Shown here: in pieces, positions 55,496 to 64,000 of the stretch
Position numbering within the stretch: the first letter of the stretch is position 1
Layout: each line of letters begins with the position of its first letter
Position numbers and translations under genes: made by a program
Assembly: GCF_041053105.1 (NCBI RefSeq)
Contig: NZ_CP163444.1
Coordinates: 5,146,001-5,210,000 of the forward strand
Reading direction: 5' to 3'
DNA length: 64,000 nt
Source of the DNA: Streptomyces sp. R44
GTDB lineage: Bacteria; Actinomycetota; Actinomycetes; Streptomycetales; Streptomycetaceae
Notes under the pieces: generated by a model
The model's input: the letters and a program-made list of their open reading frames with translations, nothing else
What the model was told of the DNA's origin: nothing
Databases searched by the model: none

Positions 55496-57088
55496 GTGTC
55501 ATCAGCGACTCCCGCTGCCGCGCCCGACGTCTCCAACCCGGACGTAGTCCTCGTTGTCGACTTCGGCGCCCAGTACGCCCAGCTCATCGCCCGTCGCGTC
55601 CGTGAGGCGCGGGTCTACAGCGAGATCGTCCCGTCCACCATGCCGGTGGCCGAGATGCTGGCCAAGAACCCCAAGGCGATCATCCTCTCCGGCGGCCCGT
55701 CCTCCGTGTACGCCGAGGGCGCCCCGCGCCTCGACCGCGCGATCTTCGAGGCGGGCGTCCCCGTCTTCGGCATGTGCTACGGCTTCCAGCTGATGGCGAC
55801 CACCCTCGGCGGCACCGTCGACAACACCGGCGCCCGCGAGTACGGCCGGACCCCGCTGCACGTCTCCAAGGCCGGCTCCACCCTCTTCGAGGGCACCCCG
55901 GTCGAGCAGTCGGTGTGGATGTCGCACGGCGACGCCTGCTCCGCCGCCCCCGAGGGCTTCAGCGTCACCGCCTCCACGGACGTCGTGCCGGTCGCCGCCT
56001 TCGAGAACGACGAGAAGAAGCTGTACGGCGTCCAGTACCACCCCGAGGTGCTGCACTCCACGCACGGCCAGCAGATCCTCGAGCACTTCCTCTACCGCGG
56101 CGCCGGCATCGAGCCGAGCTGGACCACGGGCAACGTGATCGAGGAGCAGGTCGCGGCCATCCGCGCCCAGGTCGGCACCAAGCGCGCCATCTGCGGTCTC
56201 TCCGGCGGCGTCGACTCCGCCGTGGCCGCCGCGCTCGTGCAGAAGGCCATCGGCTCGCAGCTCACCTGCGTGTACGTCGACCACGGTCTGATGCGCAAGG
56301 GCGAGACCGAGCAGGTCGAGAAGGACTTCGTCGCCGCCACCGGCGCCAACCTGGTGGTCGTCGACGCGCAGGAGCGCTTCCTGAACGCGCTCGCCGGCGT
56401 CTCCGACCCGGAGACCAAGCGCAAGATCATCGGCCGCGAGTTCATCCGCGTGTTCGAGCAGGCGCAGCTGGAGATCCTCCAGGAGGAGGGCCCCGAGGTC
56501 GCCTTCCTCGTCCAGGGCACCCTCTACCCGGACATCGTCGAGTCCGGCGGCGGCACCGGCACGGCCAACATCAAGTCCCACCACAACGTGGGCGGCCTCC
56601 CCGACGACATCGAGTTCGAGCTCGTCGAGCCGCTGCGGCAGCTCTTCAAGGACGAGGTCCGCATGGTCGGCCAGGAGCTCGGCCTGCCCGAGGAGATCGT
56701 CCAGCGCCAGCCGTTCCCCGGCCCCGGCCTCGGCATCCGCATCGTCGGCGAGGTCACCAAGGAGCGCCTGGACCTGCTGCGCGATGCCGACGCCATCGCC
56801 CGCGAGGAGCTCACCGCGGCCGGCCTCGACCGCGAGATCTGGCAGTGCCCGGTCGTCCTGCTCGCCGACGTCCGCTCCGTGGGCGTCCAGGGTGACGGCC
56901 GCACCTACGGTCACCCGATCGTGCTGCGCCCCGTCTCCTCCGAGGACGCCATGACGGCCGACTGGTCGCGCCTGCCCTACGAGGTGCTCGCCAAGATCTC
57001 GACCCGTATCACCAACGAGGTCGCCGACGTCAACCGTGTCGTCCTGGACGTCACGAGCAAGCCGCCGGGCACCATCGAGTGGGAGTAG
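55496..57088 (+). CDS. guaA: GMP synthase (glutamine-hydrolysing)
   Basis: Amidates XMP to GMP. The class I glutaminase domain starts [20 protein letters not shown], with the nucleophile cysteine in [13 protein letters not shown] and histidine in [10 protein letters not shown]. The ATP-pyrophosphatase loop is [19 protein letters not shown]; the C-terminal dimer domain ends KPPGTIEWE. Its 530 residues are full length. GTG at 55496 follows GGAAGG. The 5' leader has a TAGAAT candidate -10 (55390-55395) and three GGGAACC copies (55418, 55439, 55463). Confidence 0.97.
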   Translation: MSSATPAAAPDVSNPDVVLVVDFGAQYAQLIARRVREARVYSEIVPSTMPVAEMLAKNPKAIILSGGPSSVYAEGAPRLDRAIFEAGVPVFGMCYGFQLMATTLGGTVDNTGAREYGRTPLHVSKAGSTLFEGTPVEQSVWMSHGDACSAAPEGFSVTASTDVVPVAAFENDEKKLYGVQYHPEVLHSTHGQQILEHFLYRGAGIEPSWTTGNVIEEQVAAIRAQVGTKRAICGLSGGVDSAVAAALVQKAIGSQLTCVYVDHGLMRKGETEQVEKDFVAATGANLVVVDAQERFLNALAGVSDPETKRKIIGREFIRVFEQAQLEILQEEGPEVAFLVQGTLYPDIVESGGGTGTANIKSHHNVGGLPDDIEFELVEPLRQLFKDEVRMVGQELGLPEEIVQRQPFPGPGLGIRIVGEVTKERLDLLRDADAIAREELTAAGLDREIWQCPVVLLADVRSVGVQGDGRTYGHPIVLRPVSSEDAMTADWSRLPYEVLAKISTRITNEVADVNRVVLDVTSKPPGTIEWE

Positions 57089-57112
57089 TCCCTCCCGCTC
57101 GGTGAGCCGACC

Positions 57113-57145
57113 GAAGCCGCCGCCCCCGCGAAGGGCGGCGGCTTC
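57113..57145. terminator. Stem-loop terminator after guaA
   Basis: GAAGCCGCCGCCC (57113-57125) pairs with GGGCGGCGGCTTC (57133-57145) around a 7-base loop, 25 bp after the guaA stop. Confidence 0.9.
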
Positions 57146-57202
57146 GTCGCGTTCACGTCCAGGCTCTGGTGACTTGACCGGCCGGGCGTTACCTTCCGGC
57201 GC

Positions 57203-57991
57203 ATGAGCGTGATACCGGACCCCGTCCCCGTCGAACGGCTCCACTTCGCCCTGCCGCCCGTCCACGCGACGGCCGAGGAGGAACGCACCCACCGCAAGCA
57301 GCGGCTCGCCGGCGCGCTCCGGCTCTTCGGACGGCTCGGCTACGAGGAGGGCGTCTCGGGCCACATCAGCGCCCGCGACCCGGAGTACCCCGACTGCTTC
57401 TGGGTGAACCCCTTCGGCGCGCCGTTCGAGGACCTCACCGCGAGCGACCTCATCCTGGTCAACGGCGACGGACAGGTCCTCCGCGGCGGCCACCACGTCA
57501 ACCAGGCCGCCTTCACCGTCCACGCCCAGGTCCACCGGGCCCGGCCCGACGCCGTCGCCGTCGCCCACACCCACTCCGTCCACGGGCGGGCCCTCGCCGC
57601 GCTCGGCGAACTCCTCGACCCGATCACCCAGGAGGCCTGCGCCTTCTATCAGGACCACGCCCTCTACGACGCCTACACCGGCGTCACCGTGGACCCCGAG
57701 GAAGGCCGCCGCATCGCCGTCGCCCTCGGCGGCTTCAAGGCGATCGTGCTCCGCAACCACGGGCTGCTCACCGTCGGCACCTCCGTCGACGCCGCCGCCT
57801 GGTGGTTCATCGCCCTCGAACGCTGCGCCCAGGTCCAGCTGACCGCGCGGGCCGCCGGCAAACCGGTGCTCATCGACCACCGCGAGGCCGTCGCCACCCG
57901 GGAACAGCTCGGCAGCGACCTCGTCGCCTGGATCAACTACCAGCCCCTCTGGCGCAGGATCAGTCGAACGGACCCCGAACTCCTGTCGTAA
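57203..57991 (+). CDS. Class II aldolase/adducin-family protein
   Basis: Zinc-dependent aldolase-like fold. The metal histidines are in VAVAHTHSVHGRALAAL and in VLRNHGLLTVG. GYEEGVSGHISARDPEYPD and FWVNPFGAPFEDLTASDLIL are family blocks seen in the adducin-like proteins of actinomycetes. True aldolase activity is not assured, as many members have other roles. Its 262 residues are normal. It begins 57 bp after the guaA terminator and stands alone. Confidence 0.88.
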   Translation: MSVIPDPVPVERLHFALPPVHATAEEERTHRKQRLAGALRLFGRLGYEEGVSGHISARDPEYPDCFWVNPFGAPFEDLTASDLILVNGDGQVLRGGHHVNQAAFTVHAQVHRARPDAVAVAHTHSVHGRALAALGELLDPITQEACAFYQDHALYDAYTGVTVDPEEGRRIAVALGGFKAIVLRNHGLLTVGTSVDAAAWWFIALERCAQVQLTARAAGKPVLIDHREAVATREQLGSDLVAWINYQPLWRRISRTDPELLS

Positions 57992-58169
57992 CACCATCGC
58001 CTCACCCTTCTGTACGTCAATGAGATGGCGCGGCAATCACTCTCCGGCGGGGCGCACGCGGCAGGCGCGGGAGCCGCCGGTACGGCACAATTCCGTGGAA
58101 TCAACGGCTGGTTGGCCCTTCGGGGAGCGCCGGGACGCATCGACGCGGGCCGTGAAGTGAGCTCCGGGA

Positions 58170-59411
58170 GTGAGCACCGTGGCGGTTCAAGAGGCGAGAC
58201 AGTACGGCGAGCACGCGACGGCCTGTGCCGGCTGCGCCCACTGCGGGCAGGCAGGGCACCGGCGGGCGGTCGCCGCCTTCCTGGCCCGGCGCGACGAGCT
58301 CGCCGCCGGCCACGGCGTCCCCGCCGCCGTCGCCCACTCCCCGGTCGCCGCCCGCCAGTGGGTCTCCGACGAGCTCGCCCAGTCCGCCCGCGCCGTGGCC
58401 GTACGGGGCAGGGAGGCCGGACTCGCCTGGCTCGACCGGGTACGGAGCGGAGGTCTGGGCGCGGTCTGGGGCGCCGTCCTGGCCCTTCTCCTCGGCCAGG
58501 CCCTCACCGCCGTCGACGGCGGCTGGACCGGCGCCCGCACCGCCGGCCTCTGCACCGCCGTGGTCCTCGCCGTCCTGCTCAGCGCCGCCGCCCACGCCCA
58601 CCGGGCCCGCGGCGGTCTCCTCGCCCCGCTGATCGGCGAGGACAACCGGCTCTCCACCACCCGCGCCGTCGCCGCCGGCTGGCTCCTGCTCCTCGGTTAC
58701 ACCCTCCTCTTCCTCGCTTTCCGCTCCGCGGGCGCGACCGCCTTCGGTCTGGCCCGGGGCGCCGGCCTGCTGACCGTCCTCGCCCTCGTCGCCTCCGTCA
58801 CCGTCACCGCCCGTCTCGTCGTCGCGCTGGGGATCGCGGCCGGCCGCCTCCAGAAGGTGCGCGCCGACCGCCCGCGCACCGCCGACCTGGTCTGCGACGA
58901 CAGCGGCCGCGCCGCCCTCGCCGACGTCCAGTACCTCCTCGTCTCCGGCGCCGTCCTCGTCCTGGCCGCGGTCGGCCTGGTCCGCGACCCCGACCGGCTC
59001 CCCGACGTGCCCTGGTCCCTCGTGCTGCTCGTCGGCCTCTCCGCGGCCTGGCACCTGGCCGCCAAGTGCACCGAGGGCGTCCGCCCCACGATCCACTCGG
59101 TGGTCCGGTCCCGGGAGGCGGGCGACCTCGACGCCCCGATCCGTACGGGCGACGACATCGAGATCCGCGGCTGCGGCTTCGTCCCGCCCGGCGCCGGTGC
59201 CCCCGACCCGCTGACCCGTCTCGTCGTGCGCATCGGCCCCGTCCACGCCCATGTGCCGCTGGTCCCGGTCCCGGGCGGCTTCGCCAACCCCACCGACGCG
59301 TCCCTGACGGTCCCCCTCCCGGCGGACGTGGAACCGGGCCGGGTGGAGGTCTCGGTCGTCACCGCGGCCGGCGTGGAGACCAACCGGGTCACGATCGACG
59401 TCGTGGACTGA
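58170..59411 (+). CDS. Polytopic membrane protein with a C-terminal IPT/TIG-like domain
   Basis: Residues 1-90 are cytoplasmic and hold a CAGCAHCGQAGH cluster of Cys and His that may bind zinc. About six hydrophobic segments follow (VWGAVLALLLGQAL, AGLCTAVVLAVLLSAAAHAH, GWLLLLGYTLLFLAF, LLTVLALVASVTVTARLVVA and others). The last 100 residues read like a small beta-sandwich (IRGCGFVPPGAGAPDPLTRL, VEVSVVTAAGVETNRVTIDV). No family is certain. GTG at 58170 or at 58179 (after GGGAG) may be the start. Confidence 0.75.
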   Translation: MSTVAVQEARQYGEHATACAGCAHCGQAGHRRAVAAFLARRDELAAGHGVPAAVAHSPVAARQWVSDELAQSARAVAVRGREAGLAWLDRVRSGGLGAVWGAVLALLLGQALTAVDGGWTGARTAGLCTAVVLAVLLSAAAHAHRARGGLLAPLIGEDNRLSTTRAVAAGWLLLLGYTLLFLAFRSAGATAFGLARGAGLLTVLALVASVTVTARLVVALGIAAGRLQKVRADRPRTADLVCDDSGRAALADVQYLLVSGAVLVLAAVGLVRDPDRLPDVPWSLVLLVGLSAAWHLAAKCTEGVRPTIHSVVRSREAGDLDAPIRTGDDIEIRGCGFVPPGAGAPDPLTRLVVRIGPVHAHVPLVPVPGGFANPTDASLTVPLPADVEPGRVEVSVVTAAGVETNRVTIDVVD

Positions 59412-59502
59412 GCGTCCTGCCCCCTTCCCGTGTCCCCGGGCGCCCGGTGCGAGGAGAATCGATCCGCGAACAGTCGTACGGGGCGTGGAGAGGTGACCGA
59501 CG

Positions 59503-60165
59503 ATGACGGGACAGACGGACCGGCCGCACGACCCGAGCGACGGCCCGGGCGGCACCAGGGGCCCGGGCGGGTCCGGCGGCCCGAGCGGCGCCGGCGCTTC
59601 CTCGGGTGGGTCCGGCGCTTCCCCGGGCGGGGCCCGGGACGCCGACGGCTCCGAGGGCGGCGGTGACGGTGGACGCTTCGTCGAGCGGAAGGCCACCTTC
59701 GACCAGTGGAAGGCGATCGCCTCCCGCTATGCCCTCCTCCCGCTGCGGATCTTCCTCGGGATCACCTTCGTCTACGCCGGACTCGACAAGCTCACCGACT
59801 CCGCCTTCTTCGCCGACACGGGCAGCGGCTCCATCGGCGAGATGATGCGCGGCGTCCGCGACAGCTCCGCGATCCCCGCCCTCGTCGACCTCGCCCTCAA
59901 CAACCCGACCGGCTTCGGCTACGCCATCGCCTTCGGAGAGCTCGCCGTCGGACTCGGGACCCTCTTCGGTCTCTTCGCCCGACTGGCGGCGCTCGGCGGC
60001 GCCCTGATCTCACTGAGCCTCTGGCTGACCGTGAGCTGGCAGGTGCACCCCTACTACCTCGGCAACGACCTGGCCTATCTGATGTCCTGGCTCCCGCTGC
60101 TGCTGGCCGGGGCCCCGGTGCTGTCACTGGACCGGCTCCTCGCCGAACGGCGCCGTATTCGATAG
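59503..60165 (+). CDS. DoxX-family membrane protein
   Basis: The first 55 residues are a Gly/Ser/Ala-rich disordered region. The DoxX domain then spans four membrane segments: ALLPLRIFLGITFVYAGLDK, ALNNPTGFGYAIAFGELAVG, GLFARLAALGGALISLSLWL and LAYLMSWLPLLLAGAPVLSL. DoxX proteins are quinone- or redox-linked membrane proteins of unclear role; in mycobacteria one forms a complex with SseA and SodA. It has 220 residues and ends convergently with the PspC-side genes, overlapping the 60075-60335 gene by 91 bp. Confidence 0.88.
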   Translation: MTGQTDRPHDPSDGPGGTRGPGGSGGPSGAGASSGGSGASPGGARDADGSEGGGDGGRFVERKATFDQWKAIASRYALLPLRIFLGITFVYAGLDKLTDSAFFADTGSGSIGEMMRGVRDSSAIPALVDLALNNPTGFGYAIAFGELAVGLGTLFGLFARLAALGGALISLSLWLTVSWQVHPYYLGNDLAYLMSWLPLLLAGAPVLSLDRLLAERRRIR

Positions 60166-60335
60166 GCGAAGAAGGTCGCGAAGGCGGCGGTGCCCAGGCC
60201 GCCGCAGAGCACCGGGACCACCGCGTACCACGGGGTCGTCCAGGCGCCGGCGGCGTCGCCCGCGTAGGCCGCGGCCAGCGCGAGGGCCGTCAGGCCGACG
60301 AGCAGCCGGCCGGGGCGGAACTCATGAAGCAGCAC
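60075..60335 (-). CDS. Small membrane protein, 86 residues
   Basis: Two hydrophobic segments (LLVGLTALALAAAYAGDAAG and WYAVVPVLCGGLGTAAFATF) with a basic tail (YRIRRRSARSR). GTG at 60335 overlaps the end of the PspC-domain gene by 14 bp, so it is translationally coupled to it. The last 91 bp are antisense to the DoxX gene. I recall similar small membrane proteins after pspC-type genes in Streptomyces. Function unknown. Confidence 0.75.
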   Translation of the reverse strand: MLLHEFRPGRLLVGLTALALAAAYAGDAAGAWTTPWYAVVPVLCGGLGTAAFATFFAYRIRRRSARSRSSDSTGAPASSSGSQDIR

Positions 60336-61662
60336 GGGTGACCTCCACCTGTCCGAGTCCGACCTCCAGCGAGAGGTCCAGGGTGCCCGCCGGGGCGGTC
60401 CCGGCCGGCGGGGTGAGCGTCCGGGTCACATCACGGTCCGGCGCGATGTCGATGTCGCCCGCGGGCGCCCCCGGCAGCTGCAGATCGCCCAGACCCACCT
60501 GGGCGTGCAGCTTCACCACCGCGCTCTTCGGCACGATCACCTTGAGCCGCCCGGCGCCCACGGAGGCGCGGGTCGTCACCGTCGTGCCGGCCGGGAGCGG
60601 GACCCGGGAGAGATCGAGCGTGCCGACCCCGGTGCCCAGACCGTAGTCCGGCTGCACGGCGGCCACCGAGACCGGCTGCCAGGACTCACGGACCCATTCC
60701 GTGGCGATCCGGTCCGGCAGCGCCGAGGCCGTCGCGAGCAGGCCCGCCGTGATCACGGTCAGGAAGATCGTGCCGAACCCGGTCCGCCCGAGGAAACTGC
60801 TGACGACGAGGCCCAGGCCGAACACCGCCAACGCGGCCGCCAGGCCTATCTGCAGGCTGGTGCCCAGCGGATGGGTGTCCCACGTCAGGCCCGTGCCGAG
60901 ACCGCCCGCGAGCAGGGCGAGCAGGAAGACGAGCCCTCCGATGGAGAGCGGGCTCCGGCGGACCGAGGGCGTCGGACGCCCGGGCGCCGACGGTCCGGGA
61001 CCCCACTGACTGCCCGGCTTCGGCACCTCGCCGTTCACCCGGCCGTCCTCGTCCAGGATTCCGTGCGGTCCCCACAGGTAGCCGACGGCCACCTTGCCCG
61101 TCGAGCCGTCCTTGACGATCGGGTCCCGCCACCAGGAGGGGGACTCGTAGATCGGCGGGGCCTTGGTCTCGGGCGGCGCCTCGGCGACGGTGAGACCGGT
61201 CGCGGAGTCCGCTCTGCCCTCGGTCTCGCCGCCGGCCCGCCGCCGCTGCGACCAGACCGCCGCCCCGCACACCGCGAGCGACAGGGTCAGCGTGAAGCCG
61301 AGCAGCTGGCCGCTGTGCAGCGTCGACAGGAAGATCCCGCAGCCGATCAGCGCCATCAGCAGGGCCGCCAGCGAGGCCCCGGACACCCGGCCCGTGAGCA
61401 GTCTGCGTCCCTCGCTCTCCTCCTCGCCCGCGAGCGGGATCAGCAGCCACGCGAAGCCGTAGAACACCAGGCCCAGGCCACCGGTCACCGCCAGCACGCC
61501 GATCACCACGCGGAAGATCACCGGGTCGAGGTCGAAGTACCGCCCGAGACCTCCGCAGACGCCGCCCACGACGTTGCTTCCGCGCGAGCGCCGGAGCGGC
61601 GGGGCGGGATCGGCCTCCGCCGGCGGCGGGGCCTCGTGCTGCGAAGGCATCGAACTCGTCAT
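60322..61662 (-). CDS. PspC-domain membrane protein with C-terminal beta domain
   Basis: The N-terminal PspC domain is LRRSRGSNVVGGVCGGLGRY, then FRVVIGVLAVTGGLGLVFYG. Further membrane helices follow (LAALLMALIGCGIFL, LGFTLTLSLAVCGAAVW, GGLVFLLALLAGGLGTG). The C-terminal 110 residues (LDLSRVPLPAGTTVTTRASV, KVIVPKSAVVKLHAQVGLGD, GTLDLSLEVGLGQVEVTR) form a repetitive beta domain like those of LiaF/DUF2154 proteins. ATG at 61662 is close behind GGAGG; ATG at 61650 is possible. It is divergent from the kinase gene of a two-component system. Confidence 0.85.
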   Translation of the reverse strand: MTSSMPSQHEAPPPAEADPAPPLRRSRGSNVVGGVCGGLGRYFDLDPVIFRVVIGVLAVTGGLGLVFYGFAWLLIPLAGEEESEGRRLLTGRVSGASLAALLMALIGCGIFLSTLHSGQLLGFTLTLSLAVCGAAVWSQRRRAGGETEGRADSATGLTVAEAPPETKAPPIYESPSWWRDPIVKDGSTGKVAVGYLWGPHGILDEDGRVNGEVPKPGSQWGPGPSAPGRPTPSVRRSPLSIGGLVFLLALLAGGLGTGLTWDTHPLGTSLQIGLAAALAVFGLGLVVSSFLGRTGFGTIFLTVITAGLLATASALPDRIATEWVRESWQPVSVAAVQPDYGLGTGVGTLDLSRVPLPAGTTVTTRASVGAGRLKVIVPKSAVVKLHAQVGLGDLQLPGAPAGDIDIAPDRDVTRTLTPPAGTAPAGTLDLSLEVGLGQVEVTRAAS

Positions 61663-61705
61663 GCCTCCATGGTGACGGCCGGTGACGCCCAGCGGCACCG
61701 GGGCC

Positions 61706-61783
61706 GACCCTGGCCCGACCCTGATATTCGCGCGGCCGCCGCCCCCGAGTCCGTACCAGGGACGATCTCAGGGCGGACCCTGA
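61706..61783. promoter_or_regulatory. Repeated CAGGGTCGG/TCAGGG motifs between the divergent PspC genes
   Basis: Read on the minus strand, ATCAGGGTCGGGCCAGGGTC holds two CAGGGTC copies (61725-61706). A perfect inverted repeat TCAGGG-N4-CCCTGA lies at 61768-61783, with one more CAGGGA at 61757. They sit in the 156-bp region shared by both promoters and are good candidates for the site of the response regulator encoded downstream. Confidence 0.55.
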
Positions 61784-61818
61784 TGTCCCGGGCGGGCCGG
61801 ACGTGTGACGATCGGTGC

Positions 61819-63081
61819 ATGTCCGCAACCGCTCGTGTCACCGAGACCGACGAACCACCCGTGCGCAGGCTCTACCGGAGCGCCGACGGGCGGTGGCTCG
61901 GCGGTGTCGCGCGCGGTCTCGCGGGCCACCTCGGCCTCCCGGTCGTGTGGGTGCGCGCACTCTTCGTGGTGCTGTCGTTCTCGAACGGCCTGGGCATCGT
62001 GCTCTACGCGGTCTTCTGGATCGTCGTCCCCCTCGGCGTCGGCGGCCGGTCCGCCCCGCGCTCCCTCTTCGAGACCACCCCGGACGGGCGGCGCAGACTG
62101 CGCAAGCCCGACAGCGGGCAGGTCGTCGCCCTGATCGCGCTCGGCATCGGCATCGCGGCCCTCGTCGGGAACGTCAGCGTCGACAACGAGAACGGCCGCT
62201 ACATATGGCCGCTCCTCCTCATCGCCGTCGGTGTCGTCCTCGTCTGGAGACAGGTCGACAACGCCCGCCGGGCCAGCTGGACCGACTCCGGACGCCACAG
62301 ACGCACGTTCCAGATCGTCCGGGGCCTGGTCGGCGTCGCGCTCGTCGGCACCGGCCTCGCGGTGTTCGTGGTGGTCCGCGGCTCCGTCGCCCAGCTCGGC
62401 ACGGCCCTCACCGCAGCCGTCGCGGTCCTCACCGGGATCGCGCTGCTCGCCGGCCCCTGGCTGGTCCGGATGTCGCAGGACCTCACGGAGGAGCGGACCA
62501 TGCGTATCCGCGCCCAGGAGCGCGCCGAGGTCGCGGCCCACGTCCACGACTCCGTGCTGCACACCCTGACCCTGATCCAGCGCAACGCCGACGACGCCGG
62601 TGAGGTGCGCCGCCTCGCCCGCGCGCAGGAGCGCGAGCTGCGGAACTGGCTGTACAAGCCCGAGGGCACCGGCCGGGACGAGGAGCCCGAGACCATGGCC
62701 GAGGCGGTGAAGCGGGCGGCGGCCGAGGTCGAGGACAACCACGGGGTCCCGCTGGAGGTGGTCGTCGTCGGCGACTGCCCGCTCGACGAGAAACTGGCCG
62801 CGCAGATGCAGGCCGCGCGCGAGGCGATGGTCAACGCCGCCAAGTACGGTGGCGAGGGAGGGGCTGTGCAGGTGTACGCCGAGGTCGAGGGGCGCACGGT
62901 CTTCGTGTCGGTGCGGGACCGGGGGCCGGGCTTCGACCTGGATTCGGTGCCCGAGGACCGGATGGGCGTACGAGAATCGATCATCGGTCGTATGCAGCGC
63001 AACGGCGGTACGGCCCGGCTGCGGTCGCCGCAGGGCGGGGGCACCGAAGTGGAGCTCGAGATGGAGAGGGCGGACGGATGA
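61819..63081 (+). CDS. Sensor histidine kinase with N-terminal PspC domain
   Basis: NarX/DesK-type kinase. Residues 15-80 are a PspC domain (YRSADGRWLGGVARGLAGHL, WVRALFVVLSFSNGLGIVLY). Four or more membrane helices follow. The dimerisation helix ERAEVAAHVHDSVLHTLTLI carries the phospho-accepting histidine, and the ATPase domain has QAAREAMVNAAKYGGEGG and RDRGPGFDLDSVPEDRMG. ATG at 61819 gives 420 residues. Its end overlaps the response-regulator start by four bases (ATGA). It probably senses cell-envelope stress. Confidence 0.92.
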   Translation: MSATARVTETDEPPVRRLYRSADGRWLGGVARGLAGHLGLPVVWVRALFVVLSFSNGLGIVLYAVFWIVVPLGVGGRSAPRSLFETTPDGRRRLRKPDSGQVVALIALGIGIAALVGNVSVDNENGRYIWPLLLIAVGVVLVWRQVDNARRASWTDSGRHRRTFQIVRGLVGVALVGTGLAVFVVVRGSVAQLGTALTAAVAVLTGIALLAGPWLVRMSQDLTEERTMRIRAQERAEVAAHVHDSVLHTLTLIQRNADDAGEVRRLARAQERELRNWLYKPEGTGRDEEPETMAEAVKRAAAEVEDNHGVPLEVVVVGDCPLDEKLAAQMQAAREAMVNAAKYGGEGGAVQVYAEVEGRTVFVSVRDRGPGFDLDSVPEDRMGVRESIIGRMQRNGGTARLRSPQGGGTEVELEMERADG

Positions 63082-63794
63082 GCGACGAGACCGGAGCGGC
63101 GACCGGAGCCGATGCGGGGGCGAAGGGCGCGGAGCGTCGGGTGCGGGTGGTGCTCGTCGACGACCACCGGATGTTCCGCACCGGGGTGCAGGCCGAGATC
63201 GGGCGGACCGAGGTGACCGGCGTCGAGGTGGTCGGCGAGGCCGCCGACGTCGACCAGGCGGTCACGGTCATCACCACGACCCGCCCCGAGGTCGTCCTCC
63301 TCGACGTGCACCTGCCGGGCGGCGGCGGGGTCGAGGTGCTGCGGCGCTGCGCGAGCCTGATGGGCGTGCCCGAGAACCCGGTCCGTTTCCTGGCCCTGTC
63401 GGTCTCGGACGCGGCCGAGGACGTCATCGGGGTGATCCGGGGCGGTGCCCGTGGCTATGTCACCAAGACGATCACCGGCACCGACCTGGTGGACTCGATC
63501 TTCCGGGTCCAGGAGGGCGACGCCGTCTTCTCGCCGCGGCTCGCCGGTTTCGTCCTGGACGCGTTCGCGTCGACGGACGCGCCGCCGGTGGACGAGGACC
63601 TGGACCGGCTCACCCAGCGGGAGCGGGAGGTGCTGCGGCTGATCGCCCGGGGATACGCGTACAAGGAGATCGCCAAGCAGCTCTACATCTCGGTGAAGAC
63701 GGTCGAGTCGCACGTCTCGGCGGTGCTGAGAAAGCTCCAGCTGTCCAACCGCCACGAGCTGACCCGCTGGGCCACCGCCCGCCGCCTGGTCTGA
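63078..63794 (+). CDS. NarL/LuxR-type response regulator
   Basis: Partner of the kinase upstream. The receiver domain is VRVVLVDDHRMFRTGVQAEI with the phospho-acceptor aspartate in EVVLLDVHLPGGGG. The DNA-binding domain is LTQREREVLRLIARGYAYKE, LYISVKTVESHVSAVLRKL. It has 238 residues, and is coupled to the kinase gene. It probably controls the divergent pspC gene through the CAGGGTC repeats. Confidence 0.94.
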   Translation: MSDETGAATGADAGAKGAERRVRVVLVDDHRMFRTGVQAEIGRTEVTGVEVVGEAADVDQAVTVITTTRPEVVLLDVHLPGGGGVEVLRRCASLMGVPENPVRFLALSVSDAAEDVIGVIRGGARGYVTKTITGTDLVDSIFRVQEGDAVFSPRLAGFVLDAFASTDAPPVDEDLDRLTQREREVLRLIARGYAYKEIAKQLYISVKTVESHVSAVLRKLQLSNRHELTRWATARRLV

Positions 63795-63800
63795 GGGCGC

Positions 63801-64000
63801 TCAGCCGACGCGGGTCGCTCCGGCGAAGGGCATCTCGTCGATGGGGGCGATCCGCACCGGGGCGCCCGGCCGGGGGGCGTGGATCATCTGGCCGCCCCCG
63901 ATGTAGAGCCCGACGTGGCTGATGCCGGAGTAGAAGAAGACCAGGTCGCCGGGGGCGAGCTGGGAGCGGGAGACGCGCCGGCCGGCGTTGATCTGGGTGT
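63801..64000 (-). CDS. NlpC/P60 cell-wall peptidase, C-terminal part only
   Basis: Cut by the window edge: only the last 65 or so residues are here. The segment reads VSRSQLAPGDLVFFYSGISH, VGLYIGGGQMIHAPRPGAPV, which is the NlpC/P60 core with the catalytic histidine in SHVGLYIG. The cysteine motif (DCSGL-like) would lie outside the window. Such proteins cut the stem peptide of peptidoglycan and are usually secreted. It is convergent with the response-regulator gene, 6 bp away. Confidence 0.9.
   Translation of the reverse strand, partial: TQINAGRRVSRSQLAPGDLVFFYSGISHVGLYIGGGQMIHAPRPGAPVRIAPIDEMPFAGATRVG

Noticed and set aside
58024..58169. Short frame starting near 58025 before the membrane-protein gene
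   Set aside because: It only reads through into another frame of the next gene; no codon bias of a real gene.

Overview
This window is chromosomal DNA of a Streptomyces (GC-rich actinomycete). Almost every third codon position is G or C, GTG starts and GGAGG-type ribosome binding sites are common, and it carries development genes found in this group (whiD, bldM with a sigma-BldN-type promoter). The gene order alr-tsaE-tsaB-rimI-tsaD-groES-groEL1-whiD-bldM-sigma-guaB-guaB3 is a core block shared in outline across Actinobacteria, so most of the window is conserved chromosome. I see no prophage, insertion sequence, CRISPR array, tRNA or rRNA.

Layout. (1) 70-7418, cofactor and wall precursors: coaA, glmS, acpS, bifunctional NAD(P)HX repair enzyme, an L,D-transpeptidase and alr; a 212-bp nested palindrome lies between acpS and the repair gene. 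(2) 7425-12574, tRNA t6A genes tsaE, tsaB and tsaD with rimI, interrupted by a 53-codon gene under a good iron-box candidate and a YkuD-like protein without its catalytic cysteine. (3) 12632-19753, two related polysaccharide deacetylase lipoproteins around a DGPF protein/ECF42-type sigma pair, two unknown genes and a methyltransferase. (4) 19727-21947, groES-groEL1 under two CIRCE operators. (5) 22012-31656, a fused small-domain protein, then a sugar-uptake and polysaccharide-use locus: 2-hydroxyacid dehydrogenase, ABC importer, DeoR/LacI hybrid regulator, DUF2264 protein and secreted beta-helix protein, with matching operator-like repeats at both promoters. (6) 31663-34113, SDR, MOSC and LysR genes. 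(7) 34172-39394, whiD, bldM, an RpoE-type sigma factor, guaB and guaB3. (8) 39444-42708, a nucleotide-sugar dehydrogenase homologue without its catalytic cysteine, and glpD. (9) 42941-50380, three consecutive membrane Ser/Thr kinase genes; the middle one is a pseudokinase. (10) 50605-57991, succinate-semialdehyde dehydrogenase, a ChoD-like GMC oxidoreductase, chorismate mutase with an apparent Phe/Tyr leader-peptide attenuator, guaA, and a class II aldolase-like gene. (11) 58170-64000, membrane proteins, a divergent PspC-domain locus with a two-component system, and the C-terminal end of an NlpC/P60 hydrolase.

The most unusual items are the chorismate mutase leader, the kinase trio with a pseudokinase, the iron-box 53-residue protein beside a catalytically dead YkuD protein, the nested palindrome after acpS, the cysteine-less nucleotide-sugar dehydrogenase, and the paired operators of the sugar locus. 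Functions come from recognised motifs and remembered family knowledge; no database search was possible.
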